Position numbers and translations under genes: made by a program
Shown here: piece after piece, positions 1 to 5,912 of the stretch
Layout: each line of letters starts with the position of its first letter
Position numbering within the stretch: position 1 is the stretch's first letter
NCBI GenBank assembly: GCA_021647445.1
Contig: JAKIUS010000027.1
Location: 1 to 9,903 of the forward strand
Source: Geopsychrobacter sp.
GTDB taxonomy: Bacteria > Desulfobacterota > Desulfuromonadia > Desulfuromonadales > Geopsychrobacteraceae
Reading direction: 5' to 3'
Length of the DNA stretch: 9,903 bases
The notes under the pieces: generated by a model
What the model was told of the DNA's origin: nothing
What the model saw: only the letters and a program-made list of their open reading frames with translations
Databases searched by the model: none

Positions 1-843
1 ACTGCGATTGCTGAGGGTGCCGAGTCGTCCATTTTTGACACAGTAGGGATCGTTGTGGGTTGAGCCGCGCATCGCCGCACCGGCAAAGCCGGAGCCGATT
101 TCAAATCCCTTGGTCGCTGGGATTGAAAGCATTGCATGGGCCAATTGAGCCTCAAGGCGATCGAAGGCCGGTTCGCCAAGGCCCGGTGGTAGATTGCGAC
201 AGACGCAGGTCAGGATGCCACCGATCGAATCTTTGTCGGCGCGGGCCATAAGAATTTGTTCAGACATTTTGGCTGCGGCCTCTTGATCGGGACAACGCAC
301 CTCGTTGGCGTCGACCTGCTCGCGGGTTACGCTGGATAAATCGACCTTATCCGTATCAACAGCGCCGACCGAGCTGACCCAGGCAATTATTTCGATGCTG
401 TGCTGCTCTCGTAGAAATTTGTCGGCAATGGCACCGGCCGCAACCCGACCGATGGTTTCACGGGCGCTGGAACGTCCGCCGCCGCTCGAGGCGTGAATGC
501 CGTATTTTTGACGGTAGGTCAAATCGGCATGGGACGGCCGGGGAATCTGGCTCATGGAGCCGTAATCCTGGGGGCGTTGGTCCTTGTTGCGCACCAGCAG
601 GCCGATGGGCGAGCCGAGGGTCAGCCCGTTTTCGATCCCGGATAAAATTTCAACCTGATCGGCTTCATCGCGCTCGGTCGAGAGTTTACTTTGGCCGGGC
701 CGCCGTCGGTCGAGTTGGATTTGAATATCACTGGCCTGCAATTGCATTCGTGGCGGAACGCCATCAATCACCACGCCGACACCGGCGCAATGGGATTCTC
801 CAAAGGTTGAAATACGTAAAAGTGTACCGAAACTGCTCGACAT
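1..843 (-). CDS. aroC: Chorismate synthase (5' part, runs off left edge)
   Basis: Converts 5-enolpyruvylshikimate-3-phosphate to chorismate, the last shared step of aromatic amino acid, folate and quinone synthesis; the family is a cytosolic tetramer using reduced FMN. The reading frame is open from the ATG at 843 to the window edge, giving 281 residues of the usual 360-400. Visible family motifs: [19 protein letters not shown] at the N-terminus (signature 1, [16 protein letters not shown], residues 15-30), [15 protein letters not shown] further on, PRPSHAD at 101-107, [10 protein letters not shown] at 121-130, and [16 protein letters not shown] near the left edge. The SD AAGGAG lies at 855-860, 11 bases before the ATG, which is long but acceptable, and the start matches the conserved family N-terminus. 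The gene is divergent from the carbonic anhydrase. The last third, which carries more active-site residues, is outside the window. Identification is secure. Confidence 0.97.
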   Translation of the reverse strand, partial: MSSSFGTLLRISTFGESHCAGVGVVIDGVPPRMQLQASDIQIQLDRRRPGQSKLSTERDEADQVEILSGIENGLTLGSPIGLLVRNKDQRPQDYGSMSQIPRPSHADLTYRQKYGIHASSGGGRSSARETIGRVAAGAIADKFLREQHSIEIIAWVSSVGAVDTDKVDLSSVTREQVDANEVRCPDQEAAAKMSEQILMARADKDSIGGILTCVCRNLPPGLGEPAFDRLEAQLAHAMLSIPATKGFEIGSGFAGAAMRGSTHNDPYCVKNGRLGTLSNRS

Positions 844-892
844 GGTGGTTATTGCTCCTTTAGTGTTCGGAGTTTGTGCAGCCCTTGGCGAG

Positions 893-901
893 AATATAAC
901 A
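893..901 (-). promoter_or_regulatory. Extended -10 promoter for aroC
   Basis: On the minus strand this reads TGTTATATT, an extended -10 element (TG, one base, then TATATT, 5 of 6 to TATAAT). It would start transcription near 886, about 43 bases upstream of the aroC ATG. No convincing -35 hexamer is seen at 16-18 bases, which is usual for extended -10 promoters. This is inferred from sequence only. Confidence 0.45.
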
Positions 902-997
902 GATTTACCTATGCTGGTGTAGTTCTGTTAGAGTAAGGGGAAGTGACATTGGTATTTTTAACTAGAGATAAAAAAATTTACCAGCAGTAAATATATC

Positions 998-1026
998 TTG
1001 ACCAAAACACTGTTTCGGAGTATATC
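998..1026 (+). promoter_or_regulatory. Sigma70-type promoter reading toward the putative small RNA
   Basis: TTGACC (998-1003, 5 of 6 to TTGACA) is followed after exactly 17 bases by TATATC (1021-1026, 4 of 6 to TATAAT). The surrounding DNA from 961 to 1000 is very AT-rich, as often seen upstream of strong promoters. Start would be near 1033. The nearest gene to the right begins at 1194, but a strong terminator intervenes at 1100-1130, so the promoter may serve a short transcript. The -10 lies inside one arm of a possible hairpin (1021-1042), so the promoter and a longer structured RNA are competing readings of the same bases. Confidence 0.45.
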
Positions 1027-1032
1027 CATGGG

Positions 1033-1130
1033 CGTGGATATAGCTTGCAGAGCTGAAGCTTCAGTCTCTGCATCCGCTCCATTTATGTCTCTCCGATTTG
1101 CGCCCTGTTGCCCGATAGGGCGCTATTTTT
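1033..1130 (+). ncRNA. Putative small RNA (about 98 nt), unclassified
   Basis: A short transcript is predicted between the promoter at 998-1026 and the intrinsic terminator at 1100-1130. It contains a strong hairpin: TGCAGAG (1046-1052) pairs with CTCTGCA (1066-1072), extended inside by CTGA (1053-1056) with TCAG (1061-1064) around an AGCT loop, leaving T1065 bulged. Then comes a pyrimidine-rich, probably single-stranded stretch (1073-1096) with two CTCC motifs (1077-1080 and 1091-1094), and then the terminator hairpin. One stem-loop, an unpaired CTCC-rich tract and a terminator are the usual layout of small RNAs that pair with Shine-Dalgarno sequences. No open reading frame of note lies within it. 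I do not recognise a known RNA family or riboswitch. It could instead be the leader of the carbonic anhydrase mRNA, with the terminator acting as an attenuator. Confidence 0.42.
1100..1130 (+). terminator. Intrinsic terminator
   Basis: GCGCCCT (1100-1106) pairs perfectly with AGGGCGC (1117-1123) around a 10-base loop and is followed by TATTTTT (1124-1130). The opposite strand lacks a T tract after the stem, so it works rightward only. No protein gene ends upstream on this strand within the window, which is the main reason to suspect a small RNA or an attenuated leader here. Confidence 0.8.
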
Positions 1131-1157
1131 ATCCAGTTAAAACCATATTTGTACAAT
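1129..1157 (+). promoter_or_regulatory. Possible promoter for the carbonic anhydrase gene
   Basis: TACAAT (1152-1157) is 5 of 6 to the -10 consensus and lies 36 bases before the ATG. A weak -35 (TTATCC, 1129-1134) is 17 bases upstream. Placed just after the terminator, it would let the gene be expressed independently of transcription from 998-1026. Confidence 0.35.
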
Positions 1158-1193
1158 AGTCCCGCTTATTAGTTCACGTAAAAGAGGCGAACG

Positions 1194-1841
1194 ATGGGGA
1201 ATATCCAGTATTTTATCGACGGATTCAAGCGTTTTCAGCGACAACTCTATGGCGATAACGAGCGTCTGGCGGCGAAACTGGCCAAGGGGCAGAGCCCGAA
1301 GACCCTGGTAATTTCCTGTTCTGATTCACGGGTCGATCCGGCTCTGTTGACGGGTTGTGCTCCGGGTGATCTCTTCAGTGTGCGTAATATCGCAAATCTG
1401 GTGCCGCCCTACGAGCCGGATAACGCCTATCACGGCGTGAGTGCCGCACTTGAGTACGCGGTTTGTTATCTGCAAGTAAATGATATTATAGTGTTGGGAC
1501 ATTCCGGTTGTGGAGGGATCGAGGGTCTGTTGAGTGCCGCCGACGGTGAAATGGTCGGTGAATTTGTCGGCCGCTGGGTAGATATTGCTGCTGTTGCCAG
1601 AGAACGGGCCATCGCCAGGGTTGCCGCAGGCCATGAGGATTCCTTGAGCTGCATCTGCGAGCAGGAGGCGATCCTCACTTCATTGACCAATCTGCAGACC
1701 TTTCCCTGGTTGCAGCAGCGTCTTCAAAAGGGAACACTTGCCCTGCACGGCTGGTATTTTGTAATTGAGACCGGTCAACTTTTTAGTTATCAAGCTTCAA
1801 GGGATTGCTTTGAAATCTTGGTTGATAGCCTTAGTTCCTGA
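1194..1841 (+). CDS. Beta-class carbonic anhydrase (CynT-like)
   Basis: Zinc enzyme interconverting CO2 and bicarbonate in the cytoplasm, supplying bicarbonate to carboxylases and balancing pH. The 215 residues match the family's usual length. Key residues are present: C42, D44 and R46 in CSDSRVDP, then H103 and C106 in GHSGCGGI, which are the zinc ligands and the Asp/Arg catalytic pair. The N-terminal pattern (IDGFKRFQRQ, QSPKTLVISCSDSR, PGDLFSVRN, GVSAALEYAV) resembles E. coli CynT more than Can. No cyanase or cyanate transporter is next to it, so a general bicarbonate role is more likely than cyanate detoxification. SD AGAGG (1183-1187) sits 6 bases before the ATG. The gene is preceded by a strong terminator and followed after 180 bases by a kinase gene on the same strand. 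Substrate and class are secure; the precise physiological role is inferred. Confidence 0.95.
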   Translation: MGNIQYFIDGFKRFQRQLYGDNERLAAKLAKGQSPKTLVISCSDSRVDPALLTGCAPGDLFSVRNIANLVPPYEPDNAYHGVSAALEYAVCYLQVNDIIVLGHSGCGGIEGLLSAADGEMVGEFVGRWVDIAAVARERAIARVAAGHEDSLSCICEQEAILTSLTNLQTFPWLQQRLQKGTLALHGWYFVIETGQLFSYQASRDCFEILVDSLSS

Positions 1842-2009
1842 ATACGTAGTTTTTAGGAGCATTCATGGTTTAATTTTTCCGCCGAGTGCTGGCAGCGGAG
1901 TTTCTCCTCAAGGGCGCATAGCGCAGAAGTTTATCCTTTTTATTAATGGCCCACAAGCACAGCCGCTGATCCCTTCGTTTGGTGCTCTCCCCGTTCCCAA
2001 CGAAAAACC

Positions 2010-2024
2010 AGGGGGTTTCCCGTG
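2010..2024 (+). promoter_or_regulatory. SD and GTG start of the histidine kinase
   Basis: AGGGGG (2010-2015) precedes GTG (2022-2024) by 6 bases. This fixes a GTG start, needed to include the basic MTFRKR stretch and the first hydrophobic helix. Confidence 0.7.
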
Positions 2025-4472
2025 ACCTTTCGTAAACGCCTGCTCCTTCTGCAACTTTTAACCGTAGTTTTAACAACACTTCTTTTAGGCGGCGGAAGCC
2101 ATCTGCTTGTGGTTTCAGCACTTGAGGATCTTCAGGGTCGTCATCTGGTGCACCTTGCACGAGAAGGTGCACAGGTGATTTCATCGGTTTTGCAAGAACG
2201 GGCACGGCAAATGGAAGGGCTTGATATGAGCTCCTTCCATCAACGCTACGACGACCAGCCGTCGGAAAAACATTTTCTTAAGTATTTTAGAGAATTGCCG
2301 GTCGAGTTTCCGGCGGTCAGCCTGCTGGATGAAGAGGGTCGTGAAATTGTCAAGTTGGTGAAAGGGCAGGCCAACCTTGATTATTCAAATTATCAGTATG
2401 AGCCGGTGGTGCAGCGGTCGCGGCGACAACCGAACAGTTTGCAGGTCGGGATCAAGGTGCAGGATCCTCAATTTGGTTGGCCCTCGGTGCGGCTCGCCTA
2501 TACCTATGTCAGTAATTCGGGCGATGATTTCCTCGGCACACTGTTGTTAACCCTGCCCCTTGCAGATTTTGAACAGCGGCTGGTCAGGGTGGCGCAGGAT
2601 GACGATATCTCCCTCTCGTTGCTCTCCGGTGAACGGGAACTCCTGACCTTTAATCGTCACGAAATGGCATTTCAAACCTTACCCTTCATCTCGGCGCAGA
2701 CGGCCAGGCGGCATCAGTTTTTTGGCACCGATCTGGTTCTGTTGTCCCAACCGGTTGTCGACAGTGATTGGCAGGTGATGGCCTCAGTGCCCTGGCAGGT
2801 CTACCGGACCGAGATCCGCCGGATCCGCTTGTTGTCTCTTGGTGTCGGATTGCTGGTTACTCTTCTGGGGGCGTTTTGTGCCTGGAAGTTGGCAACTCTT
2901 TTGACGCGTAATATTGATCAGTTAATCGAATTTGCTGAACGGGTCGGTCAGGGGGACTATCGTCACCAGTTGCCCCTCAACTCGAGTAAAGAATTTAACC
3001 GTTTGAATCATGCTTTTAACCAAATGGTCATCGATCTTGATAGCCATCGTCGTTCGCGTGACTCCTTTCAAAAAATTATTGAGACGGTTATGGATCCCCT
3101 GATCGTTACCGATCGCGAAGGATTGATTGTGCAGGTCAATCAGGCAGTGCTGGAACTTTTGCATTGTGACCCAGCGCAGATCAATCATCGTCCGTTGGCC
3201 GACTTCTTTCCTGAGGCTCCTTCGGTCTTAAGACGTTCCCAGTTTGCGGCGGGGCTTCTCTGTGGTCCAGTCAGCAATCTTGAAACTCATATTCGAGGTT
3301 GTCAGGGTCGGGATGTTGCCATTCTTTTTTCGAGCTCACCCTGTGGTGAAGAGAGCCAGGAGTTCGGCGTTGTCTGTATTTTAAAGGATATAACCGAACT
3401 GCTTGCGGTGCGTGATTCACGAGAAAAAGCGCTTATTCTGGCTGAAGAATCACGCCGGCGGATCGATGTCCTGTTGCGCTCTGTGCCGGACGGACTGGTG
3501 GTGACCGACCTGCAGGGGAATATCCAACTGATCAATGATCCTGCCGAGCGGATGCTGGGTGCAGATGTCGAATCACAGGTGCTGGGGATCGCCCGGCAAC
3601 TGCTTGAGGAGACGGGGGCCATCGGCCGGACGGTCGATATCCCCTTGGCGCAGGGTGCCGGGGGTCAAATCAGAGTCGTTCAAGCTCATGCTTCAGAGAT
3701 CTATGATCGCAAGGATCAGGTCAGGGGGTTGGTGATGTTGCTGCGCGATGTCTCCCTTGAGCGCAGTATGGATCAGATGAAGAATGAGTTCATTTCAACT
3801 GCGGCCCACGAACTACGCACCCCATTAACTGCGATTCTTGGCTATAGCGAACTGATGCTTGAGCCGACCAATCAGGACCGTTTCTCCAAGGAGGAACAGC
3901 GAGATTTTCTACAGGAGATTCTGGAGCGTGCCGAAACACTGGCGCGGCTTATTGATGATCTGCTCAGTATCAGTCGCATGGAGTCGGGGCAACCGCTGGC
4001 CCTTGAAGTATCGAATGCCGATATCACCGGGCTTGTTACGCGTGTGGTTCAGCAGTTCAGGCTGACGGCTCAGGGGTATCGTTTCGATCTCGAGTTAACT
4101 GGAGATAAAGTCGTTTTAGCGCTGGATTCTGGGCGGATACAGCAGGTGTTGGAGAATCTGCTGAATAATGCGGTTAAATATTCATCAAAGAAGGAACCGA
4201 TTCTTATCAGGGGCAGGCGCGTTGAGGGTCAGTACACGCTCAGCGTTGAAGATCAGGGGATCGGCATGTTGCCAGAGCAGGTCGAACAGATTTTTGAAAA
4301 ATTTTACCGCGTCGATTACAGCAATACCAAGACCAGTGGTCTCGGCATCGGGATGAGCATCGTTAAGCAAATTGTCGATGGTCATGGTGGACGGATTACC
4401 GTTAGCAGTACCATCGATGTCGGCACGCGGGTTGAGTTGAGCCTGCCCCTGCCAGGTTCAACAGGAGTTTGA
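2022..4472 (+). CDS. Membrane sensor histidine kinase (periplasmic sensor-HAMP-PAS-PAS-HisKA-HATPase)
   Basis: An 816-residue two-component kinase that should autophosphorylate on H596 and pass phosphate to a response regulator not found in this window. Order: signal-anchor helix (about 6-32), a periplasmic sensor of about 230 residues that looks Cache-like (unproven), second transmembrane helix (about 270-291), HAMP (about 290-343), PAS1 (about 349-460), PAS2 (about 481-590), HisKA with AAHELRTP (H596), and HATPase with N box LENLLNNAVKYS (N712, N716), G1 DQGIGM (744-749) and G2 GLGIGM (773-778). All catalytic motifs are intact and there is no receiver domain. The start is GTG with AGGGGG (2010-2015) 6 bases upstream; a later start would lose the first helix. 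The 180-base leader has a small GCGC-ATA-GCGC hairpin (1914-1924) and no clear promoter. The ligand is unknown. The gene is convergent with hemerythrin, with abutting stops. Confidence 0.93.
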   Translation: MTFRKRLLLLQLLTVVLTTLLLGGGSHLLVVSALEDLQGRHLVHLAREGAQVISSVLQERARQMEGLDMSSFHQRYDDQPSEKHFLKYFRELPVEFPAVSLLDEEGREIVKLVKGQANLDYSNYQYEPVVQRSRRQPNSLQVGIKVQDPQFGWPSVRLAYTYVSNSGDDFLGTLLLTLPLADFEQRLVRVAQDDDISLSLLSGERELLTFNRHEMAFQTLPFISAQTARRHQFFGTDLVLLSQPVVDSDWQVMASVPWQVYRTEIRRIRLLSLGVGLLVTLLGAFCAWKLATLLTRNIDQLIEFAERVGQGDYRHQLPLNSSKEFNRLNHAFNQMVIDLDSHRRSRDSFQKIIETVMDPLIVTDREGLIVQVNQAVLELLHCDPAQINHRPLADFFPEAPSVLRRSQFAAGLLCGPVSNLETHIRGCQGRDVAILFSSSPCGEESQEFGVVCILKDITELLAVRDSREKALILAEESRRRIDVLLRSVPDGLVVTDLQGNIQLINDPAERMLGADVESQVLGIARQLLEETGAIGRTVDIPLAQGAGGQIRVVQAHASEIYDRKDQVRGLVMLLRDVSLERSMDQMKNEFISTAAHELRTPLTAILGYSELMLEPTNQDRFSKEEQRDFLQEILERAETLARLIDDLLSISRMESGQPLALEVSNADITGLVTRVVQQFRLTAQGYRFDLELTGDKVVLALDSGRIQQVLENLLNNAVKYSSKKEPILIRGRRVEGQYTLSVEDQGIGMLPEQVEQIFEKFYRVDYSNTKTSGLGIGMSIVKQIVDGHGGRITVSSTIDVGTRVELSLPLPGSTGV

Positions 4473-4880
4473 TCAGGAGACGCCTTTTCCCTTGAGGAAG
4501 CTGGCATAGCGCTGATCGACTTCAACGATGTGTTCCAAGAGCCATGCGCGCAAAAAGTTGAAGAGCTTAAGCGGCAGTTGTTCATCCCCTGTTTCTAGTT
4601 GAGCCTTGAATTCCTCCACCCTGGTTTTTAAATCTGCGTGTTTTTGCTGATGTTCATTGAGTTCAGGATATTCATGTTGGGCCATCAGTTCTTCTTCGTG
4701 GACGAAGTGGGCCAGGGTATATTTGACCAAATCATCTATAATTCGGGGTAATTTTTCCACGGCGTCCTTGTTGCGGATCGCCTCGTAGAGACTGTTGATC
4801 CGTATAACCAGATCCCGATGTTCTTCATCGCACTGCTCGATACCGGTTGCGTAGCAGTCTTTCCATGAGATGATTGCCAT
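4473..4880 (-). CDS. Bacteriohemerythrin
   Basis: Small cytoplasmic four-helix protein with a non-heme di-iron site that reversibly binds O2; in bacteria it is linked to O2 storage, delivery or sensing. The 135 residues match single-domain bacteriohemerythrins. All seven iron ligands are visible: H21 (in DEEH), H58 and E62 (HFVHEE), H77 and H81 (HQQKH), H117 and D122 (HIVEVD). The typical opening (W6, TGI at 12-14) is also present. SD AGGGAG (4886-4891) lies 5 bases before the ATG. It is the second gene of an operon, 16 bases after the PAS-GGDEF cyclase, which suggests it works with c-di-GMP signalling, for example as an O2 or redox buffer or sensor; that link is inferred. Its stop abuts the stop of the facing kinase, with no terminator visible between them. 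Fold and metal site are near certain; function is open. Confidence 0.95.
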   Translation of the reverse strand: MAIISWKDCYATGIEQCDEEHRDLVIRINSLYEAIRNKDAVEKLPRIIDDLVKYTLAHFVHEEELMAQHEYPELNEHQQKHADLKTRVEEFKAQLETGDEQLPLKLFNFLRAWLLEHIVEVDQRYASFLKGKGVS

Positions 4881-4896
4881 ATATGCTCCCTGTGGG

Positions 4897-5790
4897 TCAG
4901 CCGAGTGTCATGCGGTTTCGACCCTGTTGTTTGCTTTGGTACATTAGGCTGTCGGCCCGTTTTAACAGTGCGTCCGCAGTCTCTGCGGGGCGTGCCAAGG
5001 TGGCGCCCATGGAAACTGTAATGTTTTCGAGTTTCTGTGCCAACGGGACATAGGTTTGTGCGATCAGTGAGTGGCAGCGCTGGCCGACGATCTTAAGGCC
5101 ATCTCGATCGATATTGCGGATAATTCCGATGAACTCTTCTCCGCCCCAGCGACCAAAAAGATCGAAGGGGCGTGCTACTGAGAGCAGGGTCTTGGCCACA
5201 TTTTGCAAGGCCAGGTCGCCAGCATCGTGACCGTAGTTGTCATTGAACTGCTTGAAGTGATCGATATCTATGAAGAGCAGGCCGAAGGAGAGTCCGTAAC
5301 GGGCCATCTCGTCGAAGCGCGCAACAAGTTCGGCCTCCAGGTAGTGGCGATTGGCCAGTTGGGTCAGTTGGTCAAGAAGGGCCAACTTTTCCAGTTCGAT
5401 GATGCGTTGCTGGTTGGCGGCCTTTTCGGAGGTGTCGGTAAAGAGTTCTGCGACACCGATAATCGTACCATCTTGGTCGTATATGGGGTTGGCCCGCACG
5501 TGGACCGGGACGCGATGGCCATCTTTGTGATGCAGGTAAACCTCAACTGCATGAGTCTGGTCGTCGTTAAGGCAGGCCGTTAGAGGACAGTGGGTATTGC
5601 ATAGGATCTGACCGGCATCATCTACATGCACCAGGATATTATCGGCGCAGCGTGAGCCTATAACCTCTTGCGCAGTGTAGCCGGTAATCCGTTCTGCCGC
5701 GCGGTTCCAGCGGGTAATCCGCCGATCGCAATCAACAAAGTAGAGGCCGTCACTGAGGTTTTCAAGCAGGTTTTCGTAATTGACCGGCAT
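4897..5790 (-). CDS. PAS-GGDEF diguanylate cyclase
   Basis: Makes cyclic di-GMP from two GTP. The 297 residues have no membrane helix, so it is cytosolic. A PAS domain (about 4-120) is joined by a short helical linker to a GGDEF domain (about 130-297). The active site is GGEEF (216-220), a functional variant. The product-inhibition I-site RPFD (207-210) lies the expected five residues before it, so both catalysis and feedback inhibition should be intact. Metal- and substrate-binding positions around FIDIDHFKQFND (173-184) and GHDAGD (187-192) are conserved. The PAS is unusually rich in Cys and His: C48, H55, C64, H67, C68, C73. The start is the only possible one, as a stop lies upstream in frame without another start codon; the SD is weak. 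It has its own promoter (5821-5848) and is followed 16 bases later by bacteriohemerythrin. The signal sensed is unknown; redox or a metal is a guess. Confidence 0.93.
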   Translation of the reverse strand: MPVNYENLLENLSDGLYFVDCDRRITRWNRAAERITGYTAQEVIGSRCADNILVHVDDAGQILCNTHCPLTACLNDDQTHAVEVYLHHKDGHRVPVHVRANPIYDQDGTIIGVAELFTDTSEKAANQQRIIELEKLALLDQLTQLANRHYLEAELVARFDEMARYGLSFGLLFIDIDHFKQFNDNYGHDAGDLALQNVAKTLLSVARPFDLFGRWGGEEFIGIIRNIDRDGLKIVGQRCHSLIAQTYVPLAQKLENITVSMGATLARPAETADALLKRADSLMYQSKQQGRNRMTLG

Positions 5791-5820
5791 GGGTGTACTT
5801 TCGGTTAGGATGCGTAGAAA

Positions 5821-5848
5821 ATTCTAACCAATTTCCGGCCATTTGCAA
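5821..5848 (-). promoter_or_regulatory. Promoter of the cyclase-hemerythrin operon
   Basis: On the minus strand TTGCAA (5843-5848) and TAGAAT (5821-5826, 5 of 6 to TATAAT) are separated by 16 bases. Start would be near 5814, leaving a leader of about 24 bases before the ATG at 5790. The LpoA-like gene upstream ends at 5913, so this promoter makes the pair a separate transcription unit. No clear FNR- or Fur-type operator is visible around it. Confidence 0.5.
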
Positions 5849-5874
5849 CCGATACCCGCTATTTCATGATGTTA

Positions 5875-5899
5875 GGATTAAAAGCTTTCGCTTCAATCC
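5875..5899 (-). other. Hairpin after the LpoA-like gene, terminator-like but without a T tract
   Basis: GGATT (5875-5879) pairs with AATCC (5895-5899), and AAGC (5882-5885) with GCTT (5890-5893) around a 4-base loop, 13 bases past the stop at 5913. No run of T follows on the minus strand, so intrinsic termination is doubtful. It may stabilise a 3' end or mean nothing. Confidence 0.3.
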
Positions 5900-5912
5900 A
5901 ATTTAGGGGCGG

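Noticed and set aside
1863..1873. AGGAG followed by a three-codon ATG GTT TAA mini-ORF upstream of the kinase
   Set aside because: Too short to tell from chance, and it lies about 150 bases before the kinase start with no supporting structure.
1765..2025. 86-codon plus-strand frame from inside the carbonic anhydrase gene to the kinase start, overlapping it as GTGA
   Set aside because: Its first third is an out-of-frame shadow of a well-supported gene, it has no SD before its TTG start, and the translation has no recognisable motif. The GTGA overlap looks accidental.
5203..5583. 126-codon plus-strand frame antisense to the diguanylate cyclase
   Set aside because: Lies opposite the PAS-GGDEF coding sequence, whose motifs are intact; Val-rich translation typical of a reverse-strand shadow.
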